Shown here: piece after piece, positions 1 through 12,499 of the stretch
Layout of the letters: every line of letters starts with the position of its first letter
Position numbering within the stretch: position 1 is the stretch's first letter
DNA from: Lenzites betulinus
Lineage: Eukaryota > Basidiomycota > Agaricomycetes > Polyporales > Polyporaceae
Assembly: GCA_022264855.1 (NCBI GenBank)
Contig: JABYQU010000034.1
Span: 186,001-250,000 of the forward strand
Direction of reading: 5' to 3'
DNA: 64,000 nucleotides
Position numbers and translations under genes: made by a program
The notes under the pieces: model-generated
Told to the model about the DNA's origin: nothing
The model's input: the letters and a program-made list of their open reading frames with translations, nothing else
The model's database searches: none

Positions 1-514
1 TCCTGCAGGAGCGCGCGCTGCAGAAGCAGGCGGGGCGCACGGTCGCGAAGAGCATCCTGTTCTTCGGGTGCCGCAGCCCGCGCGAGGACTTCTTGTATGG
101 GGACGCGGAGCTGAAGGAGTGGAGCGATCTGGGTGTCGTGGATGTGCGCCCGGCGTTCTCGCGCGCGACGGAGGCCTCGGAGGGATGCCGCTATGTCCAG
201 GAGTACGTCGCTATGTGCGTTTTATGGTGCACCTACTCATGAGTCCTTTCATAGCCGTGTCCTCCACGATAGGACCGACGTCGTTGGCGCTTTCCTCAGT
301 GGCGGAAAGGTGAGCTCAGCTATGATCCCTAATATACGATGACAAGTCTAACTTCATATAGTTCTTCGTCTGCGGCTCGAGCAAAATCGCCAGCGGTGTG
401 AAGCAGGTATTCGTCGAGATCATCAAAGAGACCAGGAAGCTCGACGACGAGGCCGCGGTTGTGGCCTTTGACGAGATGATGACCGGCCGCTACGCCACCG
501 ATATCTTCGAGTAG
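1..514 (+). CDS. C-terminus of CYP505-type self-sufficient P450 / NADPH reductase (partial)
   Basis: Three exons are visible (<1-202, 255-309, 362-514), joined by 52-nt introns. The joined frame reads FFGCRSPREDFLY, then YVQD-RVLHDR, then FVCGSSKIASGVK, and ends GRYATDIFE. These are the NADPH-binding end of the diflavin reductase half of P450BM3-like fatty-acid hydroxylases. In that family one polypeptide carries a haem P450 and an FMN/FAD reductase and hydroxylates fatty acids near the omega end. Stand-alone P450 reductases end in a Trp-containing tail. The D/E-rich ending seen here favours the fused CYP505 form, although the P450 half lies outside the window. It is convergent with the next gene. 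Confidence 0.88.
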
Positions 515-853
515 AGTCTCTTCATGTTCATTTTCCGCAGGGTTGAGACAACGAACGCTCCACGGTTTGTCGGGTACCGGTGCACTTATGAGCTGTAAGA
601 TAGCCAAGTAGTAGTTTCTCATAGACTTTCGTATTACCGTGTCTGCACGCTGATTGCGGTCCCGTGTAAATGCATATCTCATGGAGTGATTTAATGCATC
701 GGCCAGCTCTCGACCGAATTTCACTCATGAACGTTGAACGCCCAAAGCTGCGGTATGTTTCTGGAGGTGATCTCAGAAGTGACGTTGTCGATAAAGCTAC
801 GCAGACTAACGAACATCATAGCAGATCCGATCGATAGCGACATACAAACACGC
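515..853. other. Convergent intergenic gap
   Basis: These 339 bp lie between the stop of the P450 gene and the stop of the SUN-domain gene on the other strand. They must hold both 3' untranslated ends. I see no additional gene or repeat. Confidence 0.6.
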
Positions 854-3800
854 TCAAAGAGAGTTACTCGCCGCCGTCGCCGTACTACCAACGTATGTCC
901 GTTCGCGCGCACCGGAAGAGGAGGAAGAAGCCACCGCGCTCGCGTCCAAGACGAGGTCGCACTCGGAGCCGTCCACGTCCGTGTCCACCCAGGCGTCGCC
1001 CTCGCTCTGCTCGGACTCCGTGTGGCTGGGCCGTCGTTGTGGTGTACGCCCGCGCGCGGCATGCGGGGGAGACGGTAGGTCGATCATAGGCGAGGGTCGA
1101 AGGGGTGAAGGTTGGCGGAGGGGCTGAAGCCCGAGCCCGATAGCGCGCCCTTTCCCCTTGCTGATCGTGCTCAAGCCGTCGAGGGAGGCTACGGCGTGCA
1201 CCTGCGCCCGGGACGGGGTGTGGAAAATGTCTCCGGTGTCTGCGTCGTCTGATGGCCTGCGCGACACGACCGGTGTCAGCTGTCCTGGGGTCCGGGATCT
1301 CCTGCGCTGAGACCCCTCGGCGATGAGTGTGGACGTCATGTCACCCCTGACTTCGTGCAGGTGTGCACTACGCGCCCATCGTTTGGCTGACTTAGGCACA
1401 GGCCCTACGCCGCCGAAGCCGAGCGTCATGCTCCCAGAGCTTGAGCGCTGGATGCCGGGGCGAGGGAGATGTAGTGAGGGGGAGGGCGGTACGGCTCTGT
1501 GATGCGCGTGTCGGGTGGTAGGAGTGCGCGCTATGGTGGGTGTGTGCGGTCGTGTAGCGTGCCTACGGAAGCCATTTGGGGGTCCGCGCCTGGCGCTGCG
1601 CGACAGTGGATCGACAACTTGAGTGTCCAAAGACGGGAAGGCGAGGTCGTTCTCTGCAAAGAAAAATCAATGTTAGACATAGGCGAAACAGTATGAGTGG
1701 AATTCTAACCCCTGGCTTTCTGGGTTGTTGGCCGCGGGGGAGTCGCGCTTCGCGTTCGTAGGCGGTTGACCCAATCCCCGCTTATGCTCAACGTGCGGCG
1801 GCCCCACTCCCGCATCGTCGATCCTCCGCGTTTGGTGTAAACAACCTCGCCCCTCGAACCTCGGGTAAGCGCCATGAAGACCAGTACTGTCAAGAGAAGG
1901 CACAGCTGTGCGATTCCGAGACGCTTCTCTAGTACGACCTGTTCAGGGAGTGAGCTGCTGAAACAAAGAGAGACTATATGCGCTTGACCCACCTCGTCTG
2001 TGAGATGGTTCACGCGGGACATTAATTGTTGGTGTTCGGTCTCCAATCTCCGCGTCTGTCGTTCCAGCTCCCCGACGGAGCGCTGAAATAACTGTGCTTG
2101 CGTCCGTCCCTAAGACGATGTGGTCTGGTTATTTATGCGGTTTCAAGAAAGTGCTGAGCTGGACTCACTATACTCTCCAAACGACCAATATCCTCACCCA
2201 GTCGTCGAAGAACATCGCGCATACCAGCGGTCTGTTCCTCGACGTACCTAGCATATAGCGTGGTATTCGCCTCAAGGGCGGTGAGGCGGTTCATAATCAA
2301 GCGATAGATAGACTCTCCACCAGTTGACGAAGGAGGTGCAGGTGGGGCGGGGTGCGAATATGAGGGAGAGATGACTGACAGGGAAGAAACAATGGGCAAT
2401 GCGGCGGCAGAGAGCTGAGACGATGCAGATGGCGAGCCAGAGTCTGTGTGATGGACGATAAATATGGATGAATGATTGTCAGATGCCGTTGAGACGTTGA
2501 ACGATTGGGCGTGAGATGACGAGGCAGAGGAGGGGATGGAAGATGTGAGGGTTACGCTGGAAGAGTGTGCCGAGATGGGCTGGGTGTTGTACAAGGTGTC
2601 GGTCAAAAATCGTGAATGGTCATTAAGGATGTGCTCGGCAACACTTTTGTGGATGGGAGAGAGCGTCTCTTGTTGCGGCTGGTGATGCGATCCACCGAAT
2701 GATTCCTGTGTTTTTGGAATCGCGTCCAAGGTATGGGGGGAGGGTGATGGGCTGTCCTGTGCAACAGGAGAGGCGTCCATCGTAACGGATGCGACCGAAT
2801 TGGTCGAATAGCCCGGAGATGGAGAGGCATCGTCTCCTGGACCAGAAAGTGCGGGACCTTGCTCTTCGGTCTTCTCGTGCTCCGTAATCGGGACATGAAT
2901 CGGCTGGGGCAATTCCGCAAAGACCTCCACGGGCTGGCTGGCTTCTTCGACTACCCGTTTCGCACGGCTTTCGGCATCCCACGTTTCCCATTGCCACTCC
3001 TCAAGATGTGTCAAACCATAGACGCGAAGGAGGGACAGAGGGCAATAGTACTCGTTCCCGTAGTGGGAATGGAAGTCGAGCCGGATGAAGCGGTAGAAAC
3101 CGCGGAGTGTCGGAGGCGGGTGGAAGGACTTCGACGCACAGTCAATAGTCGTTCCTAGCACACTGAACCGGTAGTAGACCTCACCTGCACTCCCCGTACG
3201 TTCTTTGCATGGAACGTGCCCGCAAATGTCCAGCTCTCTGGGTCGTTCGGATAGTACTTCTTCGAGACACTGACGCTGAAGTCCTTGAACACGCCGCTGA
3301 AGAACTCGTAGTTCGCAAGCTGCACGGTGTCGATCCGAATATCCTCGCAGAGTTCGACAATGACGAACTGTTTCCCCTCGGCACACGGGCTGAGCATATA
3401 TCTGTCCTTCTTCGACGAGAGGATGGACGACGGTGACTTAGCCGACTTGTGTGCAGCGTGAACCCGCGCGGAACAATCAAGCGAGGCGTAATTGAAGCGG
3501 TCGTGAAGGGGAATCATAAGATGAGACGACAAGCTTTCCTGAGGGCCGCCGTTCTCCTGTACTTCGGGGGAGGGAGAGCCCTGAGCGTTGGCATGATGTG
3601 GAGAGGCGTCTGGAATAGCAGCCTGAGATGCATTCTCTGGAGGCTTGTGCGCTGTTGATTGAGCGGGGGCAGGTTCACGCTCCGCGGCGTCCGACAGCCG
3701 CTTCGCTTTCCACTCCTCAAATGAGAGTAGGATGTCCTCTTCTGTAGGCGGTTCAAGCGGAGAGAGTGGCCGCAGGCAGCATATAGGCTCTTCGGGCGGC

Positions 3801-3913
3801 TTAGGAGCGTGAATCGCTATGTCATGAAATGGGTCATTTGCCGTGGTCGGTCCAGACAGCACAGGCGAGGCAAAAAGCAGGGCTAGAAGAGATTTCGGAA
3901 GAGACAACAGCAT
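854..3913 (-). CDS. SLP1: SUN-domain ER membrane protein, SLP1/SUCO-like
   Basis: Five exons (3913-3185, 3128-2169, 2109-1993, 1938-1710, 1653-854) give 944 codons plus stop, with introns of 54-59 nt. The start chosen gives a signal peptide (MLLSLPKSLLALL...); an in-frame ATG at 4030 is possible. A SUN domain spans about residues 139-300 (FNYASLDCSARV, IVELCEDIRIDTVQLANYE, then FIRLDFHSHYGNEYYCPLSL). A Ser/Pro-rich linker, a coiled coil (about 535-600) and one membrane span (about 611-627, LCLLLTVLVFMAL) follow. The SUN domain sits between signal peptide and membrane anchor, as in yeast Slp1 and animal SUCO, which act in the ER on folding and localisation of membrane proteins. Odd: about 315 residues of Ser/Arg-rich tail follow the membrane span. 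Confidence 0.85.
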
Positions 3914-4307
3914 ACTGCGGGGAACAATGCCCGCCGTCGGTGTCGGTGTCGGCCACGTCGCGGGGAGAGGGTGAGAGAGGGTGAGGAGGGGTGGCGGGAG
4001 CAGTGGGAGGTACTTAATCGCCAGGAACAAGTCCTCGAGTTATCTTATCTCGTGTTAGGCGCCCAAGCCACGTCAGAACAGGGCGCACGTTCCTGACATT
4101 CATGCCCGCCGATTCCAAACATATCTCGCTGGGAAAGTGTGGTATTATATGTACCGTACAGCACATGTGTGTAGAAGTGGAAGTGAGAGCACTTGGCTGC
4201 GCGTGACAACAATCCTGGAGGATGCATGCGGAAGACTGTCCGTGAATAGAGCTGGTGAGCTCATCGTTTGCTCCCTCCGCAGATCTTCGTATGGGTCGTC
4301 AGTTTCT
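3914..4307. other. Upstream region of the SLP1-like gene
   Basis: These 394 bp separate the 3' end of the V-ATPase gene from the start of the SLP1-like gene, both on the minus strand. The part nearest the start, read on the gene strand, is pyrimidine-rich. No gene is recognised. Confidence 0.5.
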
Positions 4308-5222
4308 TTATGCTGAGCACTGTAACGTCTAGTTTCAGCAACTGTTTCTCTGATGTGAAGACACGTAACTTACTATAGCAGAGTCACCAGCACGCGAGTT
4401 CATGATGAGAGCGACAATGAGGCCGTACAGACCCAAGACTTCCGCGAAAATGAGAATGAGAATCTGTTGTGGCGTTAGCGCGAGGAGACAGTCAGGAATA
4501 CGGGCGACGAACCATGCCGACGAAGAGCCTTGGCTGCTGGGCGGTACCCCGTACACCTGCATCACCGACGATACCAATGGCAAATCCAGCCGCGAGACCC
4601 GCAAGACCGACGGACAATCCGGCACCCAGCTGCACGAAACCCTGGAACAGGGTCATCTGCATCGTCACTGCAAGGAGCCATGAGCAAACAAGCCAAAAGT
4701 AAACAGGTGCTGGAAGACGTACAGTTGCCGGAAATGAGGACGGAGACGACGAGTCCGTAGATCTTTCGCAAATGTTGTCAGTTCCCTTACCCGCATACAC
4801 AGGCCTCAGAAGCACTCACAGCGATGATACCAGCCATGATGACCGGGATGACACACTTCATCATCAGGTCAGGCCGGAGCACCGACATGGCAGAAATGCC
4901 GACTCCTGACTTTGCGGTACCATAACTGACGCGTTGGGTGATTAGTCGAACTGCGCGCCGCACAGCTGCATCTTGGGGCGTGTTGCTCACCTGGCACCAA
5001 TGCCTAACGCAAAAACGTGATAGTCAGACCCAGACCTAACATCTCACAAAAAACGCTGCTACTCACAAGTGAAGACGATGGCGCTGGTGCAGCCCTAGAG
5101 TCGACAAATCGTCATAGTCAGTTTCGTCGAACCGCATGCTACACCTGTCGTCATAGTGTAGCTGTACGGCAACGTACCATGGCACCGAAAAAGGGCGCGT
5201 AGACGGGGCAAAGTTCGGACAT
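4308..5222 (-). CDS. VMA3: V-type H+-ATPase 16-kDa proteolipid subunit c
   Basis: Eight exons (5222-5178, 5094-5067, 5003-4991, 4925-4820, 4762-4723, 4667-4513, 4463-4374, 4319-4308) give exactly 162 codons plus stop, the usual subunit length. The start [15 protein letters not shown], the second-helix segment [17 protein letters not shown], the segment [20 protein letters not shown] and the fourth helix [20 protein letters not shown] are all hallmarks. The last helix carries the conserved Glu (FAEVLG) that binds the transported proton. The protein forms the rotating c-ring of the vacuolar ATPase. One exon is only 13 nt and the last only 12 nt. The next gene upstream on the ancestral chromosome was displaced by a transposon insertion. 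Confidence 0.97.
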
Positions 5223-5430
5223 GGTGGCGTGGGCTTCAAAGACAGGAGTTGGACGACGAAGACGGTGAACTCGACGCGGGCGATGTGGACGTTGGGTCGA
5301 ACGGCGGCAGCGACCGCTAAACTGGGCCCTGCGTAATCGGCGACCGCCGAAACTCCGCTGAAGCGTTTCATTCTCAGAGGCGCTCATTCAGCCTGCACGT
5401 CATTGAACTTGAAGCCATAATAATACTAAC

Positions 5431-6085
5431 TAGCTACGATATCAATCCTGCGACTTTGCACCCGCAAGCGTTGCAACAGCGTACAAACATTGTGTGATGT
5501 TGAACAGAGATACAGAACGTTGTGACGGACAAACGGAGAAGTCGCTGCCTCGGTAGTGCGCGTGCAAACGGCAGCACCAACTAGGGAAGCTCATTGAACG
5601 GTGAACGTTCCGGCGGGACTCAAATCGAAATACTTGAACCATCTCACAGAAATAGGACTTATTGCAAGTGGGCAGAGGAGCTGATGCAAAACGTCTATAC
5701 TTCTCAGCAGGAGAGGGACTACATCCATGCTACTAATATGAGTGAACGAAAGAGATGTGCACACACCTGATCTAACGACGTTCTGAGGTACGTGCCAGTA
5801 ACGTAACCTTACGTCGTCCCACGAGTAAACTTGTATCAAGAATACTGAGAACTCACCTGTCTGCGATCGGTGGCATCGACTGCACAGATAGGACGTTTGC
5901 ACGAACAAGATCACATCTTGAGGAGGCGCCACCACACGTCAATAGTCTCAGGCAGAAGGTGATGGACTCAACGCGGAACATATCGAGACAGGCTCTTGCG
6001 CGCGCAATATACGTCCTCCCTCTCGCTGCTGCGGAGCGGCCACACCTTGGCCGATCGAAGTGCAAGAACATCATCGTTGCCGCAC
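5431..6085. repeat. Direct repeat, left copy (host DNA duplicated around the transposon)
   Basis: Bases 5435-6085 match 13555-14205 in the same orientation, with no difference I could find over 651 bp. The match extends to 5431 with one mismatch (5434 C versus 13554 T). This copy joins the V-ATPase promoter side on the left and the truncated left end of the transposon on the right. It holds no recognisable gene. It is too long for a target-site duplication and does not have the internal organisation of an LTR. Confidence 0.9.
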
Positions 6086-6141
6086 GCCAAGATTTATCTA
6101 GAGGAAATGTTGAACAAAGTCCGTATTTGGAGCGACTTTTC
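6086..6141 (+). repeat. Left terminal inverted repeat (lacks outermost 12 bp)
   Basis: It begins GCCAAGATTTATCTAGAGG and is the reverse complement of 13483-13538 except at two positions. The bases just outside (GCAC) belong to the duplicated host segment. Confidence 0.9.
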
Positions 6142-6313
6142 TCCAAGTTCATTGAGAAATATATTTCCCTTACCTTTAAGTCACGAGTGAAGTCAGATAC
6201 GCTCACATGATCAAATGCGCGGACGCGTCGCCGCGCCTGTGGCACCAAGTTTTGGGCGCTTCCTTCATGTCCACCAGTGTCCCTCCCTCCTCGACACTAC
6301 ACACAGTCCGGCC

Positions 6314-9300
6314 ATGGCTCCAACATCACGGGAGCGCCGCTATATCTGTCCCTGTACAGTATGCTGCAACGACCCTACCCGGAGACAGACTCAGCAAGTG
6401 ATACACCTCCACCAAAGAAACGACCGAGCCGCTGCGGCGCTCACCGCATATACCCACCCAACGGATGTCGAAGATCCACCTCCCCGTCCCCCACAAATTG
6501 GGCTCTCTCACCACGCCCTGCGCATACAGGCCGCTTTATCCGACGGCCGACAGAGCCCACGCGTGGAGGAGGCGAATGGAGATGGCCAGGCGCCTAGTGA
6601 CCCGTCCATTGGTGAGCGCAGATGTTCTCTAACTGGCGACAACACCTTCGAGGAGCCTGGGGATCACGATTTTCCACATTCTGGGGCTATGTGTTCTATA
6701 GACGAGCACTTCTGGGACGACGAGAACGACTTCAGGCTGGGATCCAGGCCTCTCTCGCAGAACTCCGGCTCGATTGCCTCTGGGGGCTCCGACTCAAATT
6801 CTTCCTCATCTCGCTCGTCCTCGCGACTCTCTATTCCTGAGGACGACGAGGATGACGAGGAGGTCTTTGATGTGGATGCAGACGACCCGCTATATGCCTC
6901 ACTTGAGTCCATCTATGGCGACAACTCAGAATCTCGCGCTCAGACACCGTTCCCAGATGCCGAAGACGGCCTCAAGAGTGCCTTCCCTCCGGCCTTCCAG
7001 GAACACCCTCTCATTCGTAGGGCCTACGTCCAAGCATTCATTGGGGTCGCATTCCATGGCGCCACCCATCTCCTCACTAAGTACACACTTGAAAGCTCGC
7101 GGTCACAGCTCCGTTCGATGTCCCTGCGCACTGGTTATGACATTCCTGGGCTTGAGAAGATGGCGATCACTCTACGCACTGTCGAACGACGCTTGGGGCT
7201 TGATCCTGACGAACATATAACGTACTACTTTCTGTGCAATACGTGCTGGGCCGCTCATCATCCTTCGACTCTTCAAGACCTCCCCGGCCATGGCAGATGT
7301 ACTGCCCTTGACTGCACAGGGACGCTGTTCGAGAAGAAGAGGTTCAGCGATGGCAAGCTGCATCGCATTCCCATCAAGGTTCTCTCCGCTGCCTTGCCAA
7401 AGGACATCATTCAGCGCCTGTTGTTGCGTCCAGGTAAACTCATAGAACTCAATAAATGGCGATCCGTGCCTGCAGATGCTCCAGGCGAGACCGCTCCTGT
7501 TGAGATGGACGACTGGACTGGTAACAACAACGAAGACTTCCGGATGTACGATATGCATGACGGATGGGGATGGAGAGCCATCCAAGCCGGACTAGAGCGT
7601 CGTAAGGGTGGCCGGTGGGGCATCGAGGACGTCGACCTCGAGGAGCTCAATCAAAGATTTGTCAACCTACCGAATGGGCTCGTACTAATATTTAATCTTG
7701 ATTGGCAAGTATTGCTATGTTACGTCTCATCTATTTGGACTGATAGTTGTGCAGGTTCCGCGCGATGAAGCGGGGAAACTACTCCGTCGGAGCAGTATAC
7801 CTGACAATTTGCAACACGCCGCGCTCAAAGCGGTTCCTTCGAGAGGAGACGTTCCTCCTCGCGGTAATCCCTGGCCCCGATGAGCCGTCGCTGGAGGCCC
7901 TTAACAATGTGCTGGATGTATTTGTCCCAGACTTACTTGAGCTCTACGCCGGTAAGTCCGATCAATCCGCTCATTGAAGCTCTTATCAACTTAAATAATA
8001 GGCGTTGAGATGACGGTACCGGGAGATGACGACCCGGCACTAGTACACTGTTTTCTCTATGCCAACGCTTCTGATCTGCCCGCAGCACGCAAGGCCTCCG
8101 GTCTTCGCGGCCATACATCGAAGCGTTTCATGTGCCCTGTGTGCAAGCAACCGTTTAATTCCCTAACGCGTGCAGAATGCTTTGATCCCTCGCGTGCGTG
8201 TTGATTGGTTGCAGAACTTCGCTTCGCTGACCTTGTGATTTAGATTTTACCTATCGAGAAGAGCAACGCTTCCTGAAATACGCCTACCGCGCACGCCACG
8301 CGGATCGCGAAGAGCGGGAGGAAATTTCAGAGGAGCGAGGTGTACGCTGGTCGTCCCTCAACCTTCTCCCAGGTTGGTTTCCGGTCATGAGCACCCCAAC
8401 AGAGTTTATGCATGGCGCCTTCCTTGGTGAGTTCATTTTGAAGCATCTCCGATTATATATTCTTATCCCGCAATTCTAATAACGCTATAGGTGAGGCCAA
8501 GCATGTCGTCCAAGGGATCTTGACCGTGGGTGGTATGTTCGCCAAGCGCAGCCGTCAAGACAACCCTCTCAAGAAGCTGGAGTCATGGATTGACAATACG
8601 TGGTGGCCGGGTAACGCAGGCCGTGTTCCGACTAGTGTAAGTGTGAGGTAGCTAAGTAACATAAATTGTTAACTAATATCATGACAAAGCTACTAACTGC
8701 AGGGACCGGCAAGGCCGACCAATGGCGAAATATGGTCTCAATTCTGCCGGTCGGATTATACGAGGCGTGGCAGGTGGATGGCAACATACCCGACAAACAG
8801 GCACCACCGCTCCGGTCTACTCAGAAAGCAGCAATCAAGGCTAAACGCATTGCTGCGCTTGTGAGAGAACGCCGCCAGGCCGCCGCTGCATCAGAGCCAG
8901 GTACGACCATCGCAGATCTAGACTATATTGCACAGGAGACGATGCAGCGGAACTACCGCGACCACTACAACACCGTGCTAGAGTGGTGCGTCGCTATACG
9001 TATCTGGGCGGCCCAATCAATCACTGTCGCCGAGGCACGCCGCGCACAGGAATGCCACAATCGCGCTTGTCAGACATGGGCGCAGATGCTATGCCATTTG
9101 ACGCCATACTTTCATCTACTCACCCACCTCATCATCTTCATACTCAAATTTGGTCCCGTCTACGCATGGTGGGCGTACGTCTACGAGAGGTTCAATGGAT
9201 GGCTTGCGAAGGTCAATCACAACGGACACAAGGGCGGCGAACTCGAGGCCACGCTCATGCGCAGTTGGACGAAGCTTCATTTGATCCATGACCTCGTAAG

Positions 9301-10284
9301 CGCGAGCGTGTAATTGATGATTCAAGTCACTCATGTCTCGGTTTTCGCAGATCCTGAAACTCTCAAGTCTCGGTGATGACAAGGCCCCGGAAGATGAAAT
9401 GAATATCGACGAGCTTGAAAGGTGCCTCCAAGGCCGTGACCATCCTGCGCAAAGCCGCGGTACTCTCCTAAATACGATCGCGCTGATGTCTGCAGAGGCA
9501 AGCAGGGGTAAGGAATTTGGACAATGTCGCGCACGTCTACCATAGTACTCAACTTGTTCCAGAACTTATCCAATTTCCAAAACACGGGCCGCCTGGTAAC
9601 CTGCGCGCTGCGGGGCTATACACACTTGTATTCAATCATCTCGCTCGTGCGTGGGCGGCTGATGTCAACTTGGTCCCCGACACTTCATTCGCCGAAGAGG
9701 GCTCGCCCCTGATCGCAGTTTCGATCCCATTCTTCTCGCATGTCCTTGTAGCTGGGCAGCGCTATGGAGTGTCAACGTCCCCGCGAGGAGTGAAGTACAG
9801 GTATGCCTATGTTGACGGACGACAAGCGGTCGACATAACACACCTTATGCGAATACACCACACCACCAACGATGGGAAGACTTTGCGAGCTGACTTAGCG
9901 GTGGTGCGAATGTTTCAACCCCATCCCGAGGCCGCCATGTGTATGCCATGGGCTAATCGGTAAGCATTGTTGTTTCTCTGCACGGACTAAGCTACAATGA
10001 GTATCACCGCCCTGATCCGTGATTGCCAGGTCGACTGATCTCGGGATTGATGTCTGGAAGTACGGGCAGCTAGGCCCGCCTCAAGTAATCGATGTGCGTC
10101 AGTTCAGTGGTCATTTCGCCCTCAACAAGACCTTCTCGCCATTAGGGCGACTTTGGGTCACGATGTCCATATGCCATGTAAGTCCGAGCCATCCGTTCCG
10201 CTACTCTATAATTTATGTGCTTCGCTGCAGGACTCCCAGGAGCCAGACCGGGTAGACATCATCGTGGACGGCCCCGACAACTAA
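6314..10284 (+). CDS. Tnp2-like transposase
   Basis: Ten exons (6314-7704, 7755-7951, 8002-8193, 8244-8426, 8491-8634, 8703-9295, 9351-9507, 9563-9959, 10030-10177, 10231-10284) give 1151 codons plus stop with no internal stop. The protein opens with a short Cys motif (RRYICPCTVCC) and has a Ser/Asp-rich stretch. It then shows the Tnp2 core: DMHDGWGWRA, NLDWFRAMKRGNYSVGAVYL, GLRGHTSKRFMCPVCK, TPTEFMHGAFLGEAKH, and PYFHLLTHL before WWAYVYERFNG. The Asp in NLDW and acidic residues further on are plausible DDE/D catalytic residues (inference). It should cut and join the element ends in the nucleus. The first intron is GC-AG (7705-7754); only that splice joins DW to FRAMK in frame. The fifth intron boundary is the least certain. 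Confidence 0.85.
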
Positions 10285-10331
10285 CATCACCATCAATCTT
10301 GATTACATTGCCACGCATATGACAAAGCAAC

Positions 10332-12499
10332 TCAGGCATACTCGAGCTCTGCCGACGCCTCCCTGCTCCGCCCCAACCCGTTGCTAACCGCCAGCTGTCT
10401 CTCTTGTCCTTCCCCCTCGTCTGCAAATTGCTCTATACCCTCCTCCTCGACCCTCTCAATGCCCTCGTCACCCACTCTGGCCTCGTCTTCAGCTCCACCG
10501 GCCATGGCGTCCTCTTCCTCACCATCATATCCCGCTCCCTCGTCCAAGTACTCGTCGGCGTTCTCGATTTCATTGTCATCGTCTCCGTCAAAGCGCATGA
10601 ACTTACTCGAGTAGAAGGGGCCTCCGTGCTTGCTACGAAGCCATGCGGAATGCACCTTCACACGAGGAATGAGGACCGCGCCCTTGCTCCGGACGAGGCT
10701 AGGTAGGCACGTCTCCTTCCAAAGACGTGCGCTGCCACGTTGCCGAGGCCGGTATGTGTTACCCTGTCCCACCCTCTCCCTCTCTCGATCTTTCCTGACC
10801 CAGACGTCAATCTCATCCAGCATCGCATTCGTCTGCATCGGTGAGTGTCAGTATGCGTTTGCTGAGACGATCCCTGCACTGATTCCACTTACTTCATCCA
10901 GACGCCATCCAGGCGAATGCGACATCCATACCTTCCGTTTCAAAGGCGCGGCGGCGAGGCTGTTCGGCTCCTCGTCATCCGTTTCAGGGTCAACTGTGCG
11001 CTTGGCCGCAGGTAAGAACTCCTCGAACTCTGAGTCGTCTGACGACTGGTACTGCCACTGAAACAGGTAGTTGTGGACTTCAGACTGCGCATCCACTACC
11101 TTCGCCCTCATCAACGCGCGTGCGAGGGCCTTCTGTCACCGGCGTAGCGGTCAGTACTCCGCACTCTATACCAATGCGAAACACTAACCTGTTTTTTGCG
11201 CGCCTTTGACTTGGCTTGCAGGTTGCGCTCCTTCTTTGCCGCCGCGCCTTCACCACCGTTCTCCATTTTCCACCGTTTCGCCATGGACAGGAAGACTACG
11301 CGCAGGGCGTCCGTGATGCGCTCGCGTGACAAACTCGCAAGATGCTCCTGGCTGAGCGCGGTCGTATACTCCGTTCCCCGTCTCTGTATGCGGATCGCAA
11401 CCTTGAGGCTCCAACCAGCCTCGTTGTTCGCCCACGGGCGAGACCAGTGCGGGCGCAGCAAGCTCTCCGAGGTGATGTTGTTGCCGCTTCCGTTATAGAC
11501 TGCCTCCCACCACGTCCCCTCTAATTGCATTGGCTCTGGGAGGGGGTTCTTCGACGTGATGCCCATTAGGCTGAACAGGCAAGTCCGTATCGCGTCCTTT
11601 GCGAACAGTGTTCACGCGTTACTAAAGATCACCGGCAGCATGCGCGCAAGGCGTACCTGAAGAGCGTTGTCCCGCCGCCCCTTTTTTGGCTTAGGCTTTG
11701 CATCGTCTGGCATAGGAGCAGCTTCAGGATCATCTTCACCGTTTGCAATGACCTCCGGCCGGTCCATCACTGCGCGTAGCTGCCGCTCCAACAGTACGAG
11801 CCGATCTTCCAGGCTTTCAATGGTGGACTCAAGGTCAGCCGTCCGAAAGATCACCTTGCGCACCGCTTCCCCAACCTCATCCAGTTCAGCCAGCGCCGAG
11901 GTCAGCTGTCCCTTGGCGCTTTCGACATCAGTGTCGTAGGAGTCCATCGTGTTGGCCATGGTCTCGAGGCGTGTGCGGAATTCCACAAGTTGGTCGCCGA
12001 TGCGCTTCGCGGACATCAACGGCGCTGTTCCCCCACCTGTTGCCCTTGGTAAACAATATCATTGTCGCCCACCGCTGGACTTGTGCTTACCACTATAATC
12101 CACAGCTCGCTGGCTTCCCTCCACCTCCCTATCTCTCCCACCGGCGATGCGGCTGCTCCCTGCACTGGCTGCGGCAAGCCGTCCCAGGGTGCTCTCTACG
12201 TGCTTGCTGCCTTTACTGTCGAAAGGGTTTTTGAACGGTGTCCTCGACCGTGAGCGCGGATCCCCCGGCGATGCGCTACTGTTCTTCTTGCTGCTGGACT
12301 GCTGCGCAGCGCGGGCTGAAGGACTAGTTCCAGTGAGTCGCGCCTTCTTTGACTTGGGACCATCGCCTGGCTCAGATATGTCGGAAGAGTCTGTGTCGTC
12401 CTTTGAGATTTTAAGGTCTCGTTCTTCGCGTCGGTCAGTTCGCATTCAGTAAATGTACCAATTAATTGCTAACATACCTTTACCCTTGCCCTTGCCCAT
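10332..12499 (-). CDS. Transposon accessory protein (unknown, coiled-coil and acidic)
   Basis: Six exons (12499-12478, 12423-12091, 12036-11657, 11596-11189, 11132-10893, 10832-10332) give 627 codons plus stop, with 54-60 nt introns. The order is a basic N-terminus (MGKGKGK) with a Ser/Lys-rich stretch, a coiled coil at about 127-215 (AKGQLTSALAELDEVGEAV, LESTIESLEDRLVLLERQL), a central region with paired Trp (GTWWEAVYNG), a Lys/Arg-rich helix, and a strongly acidic C-terminus from about 545. I recognise no known domain. It lies inside the element and converges with the transposase, 48 bp apart. A DNA- or transposase-binding partner, analogous to the second protein of plant En/Spm elements, is the natural guess, but this is inference from position. 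Confidence 0.75.

Noticed and set aside
5591..5935. Open frame repeated at 13711-14055 as a gene pair
   Set aside because: It exists twice only because the 651-bp host segment is duplicated. It has no motif, no convincing exon partners and lies in an intergenic segment.
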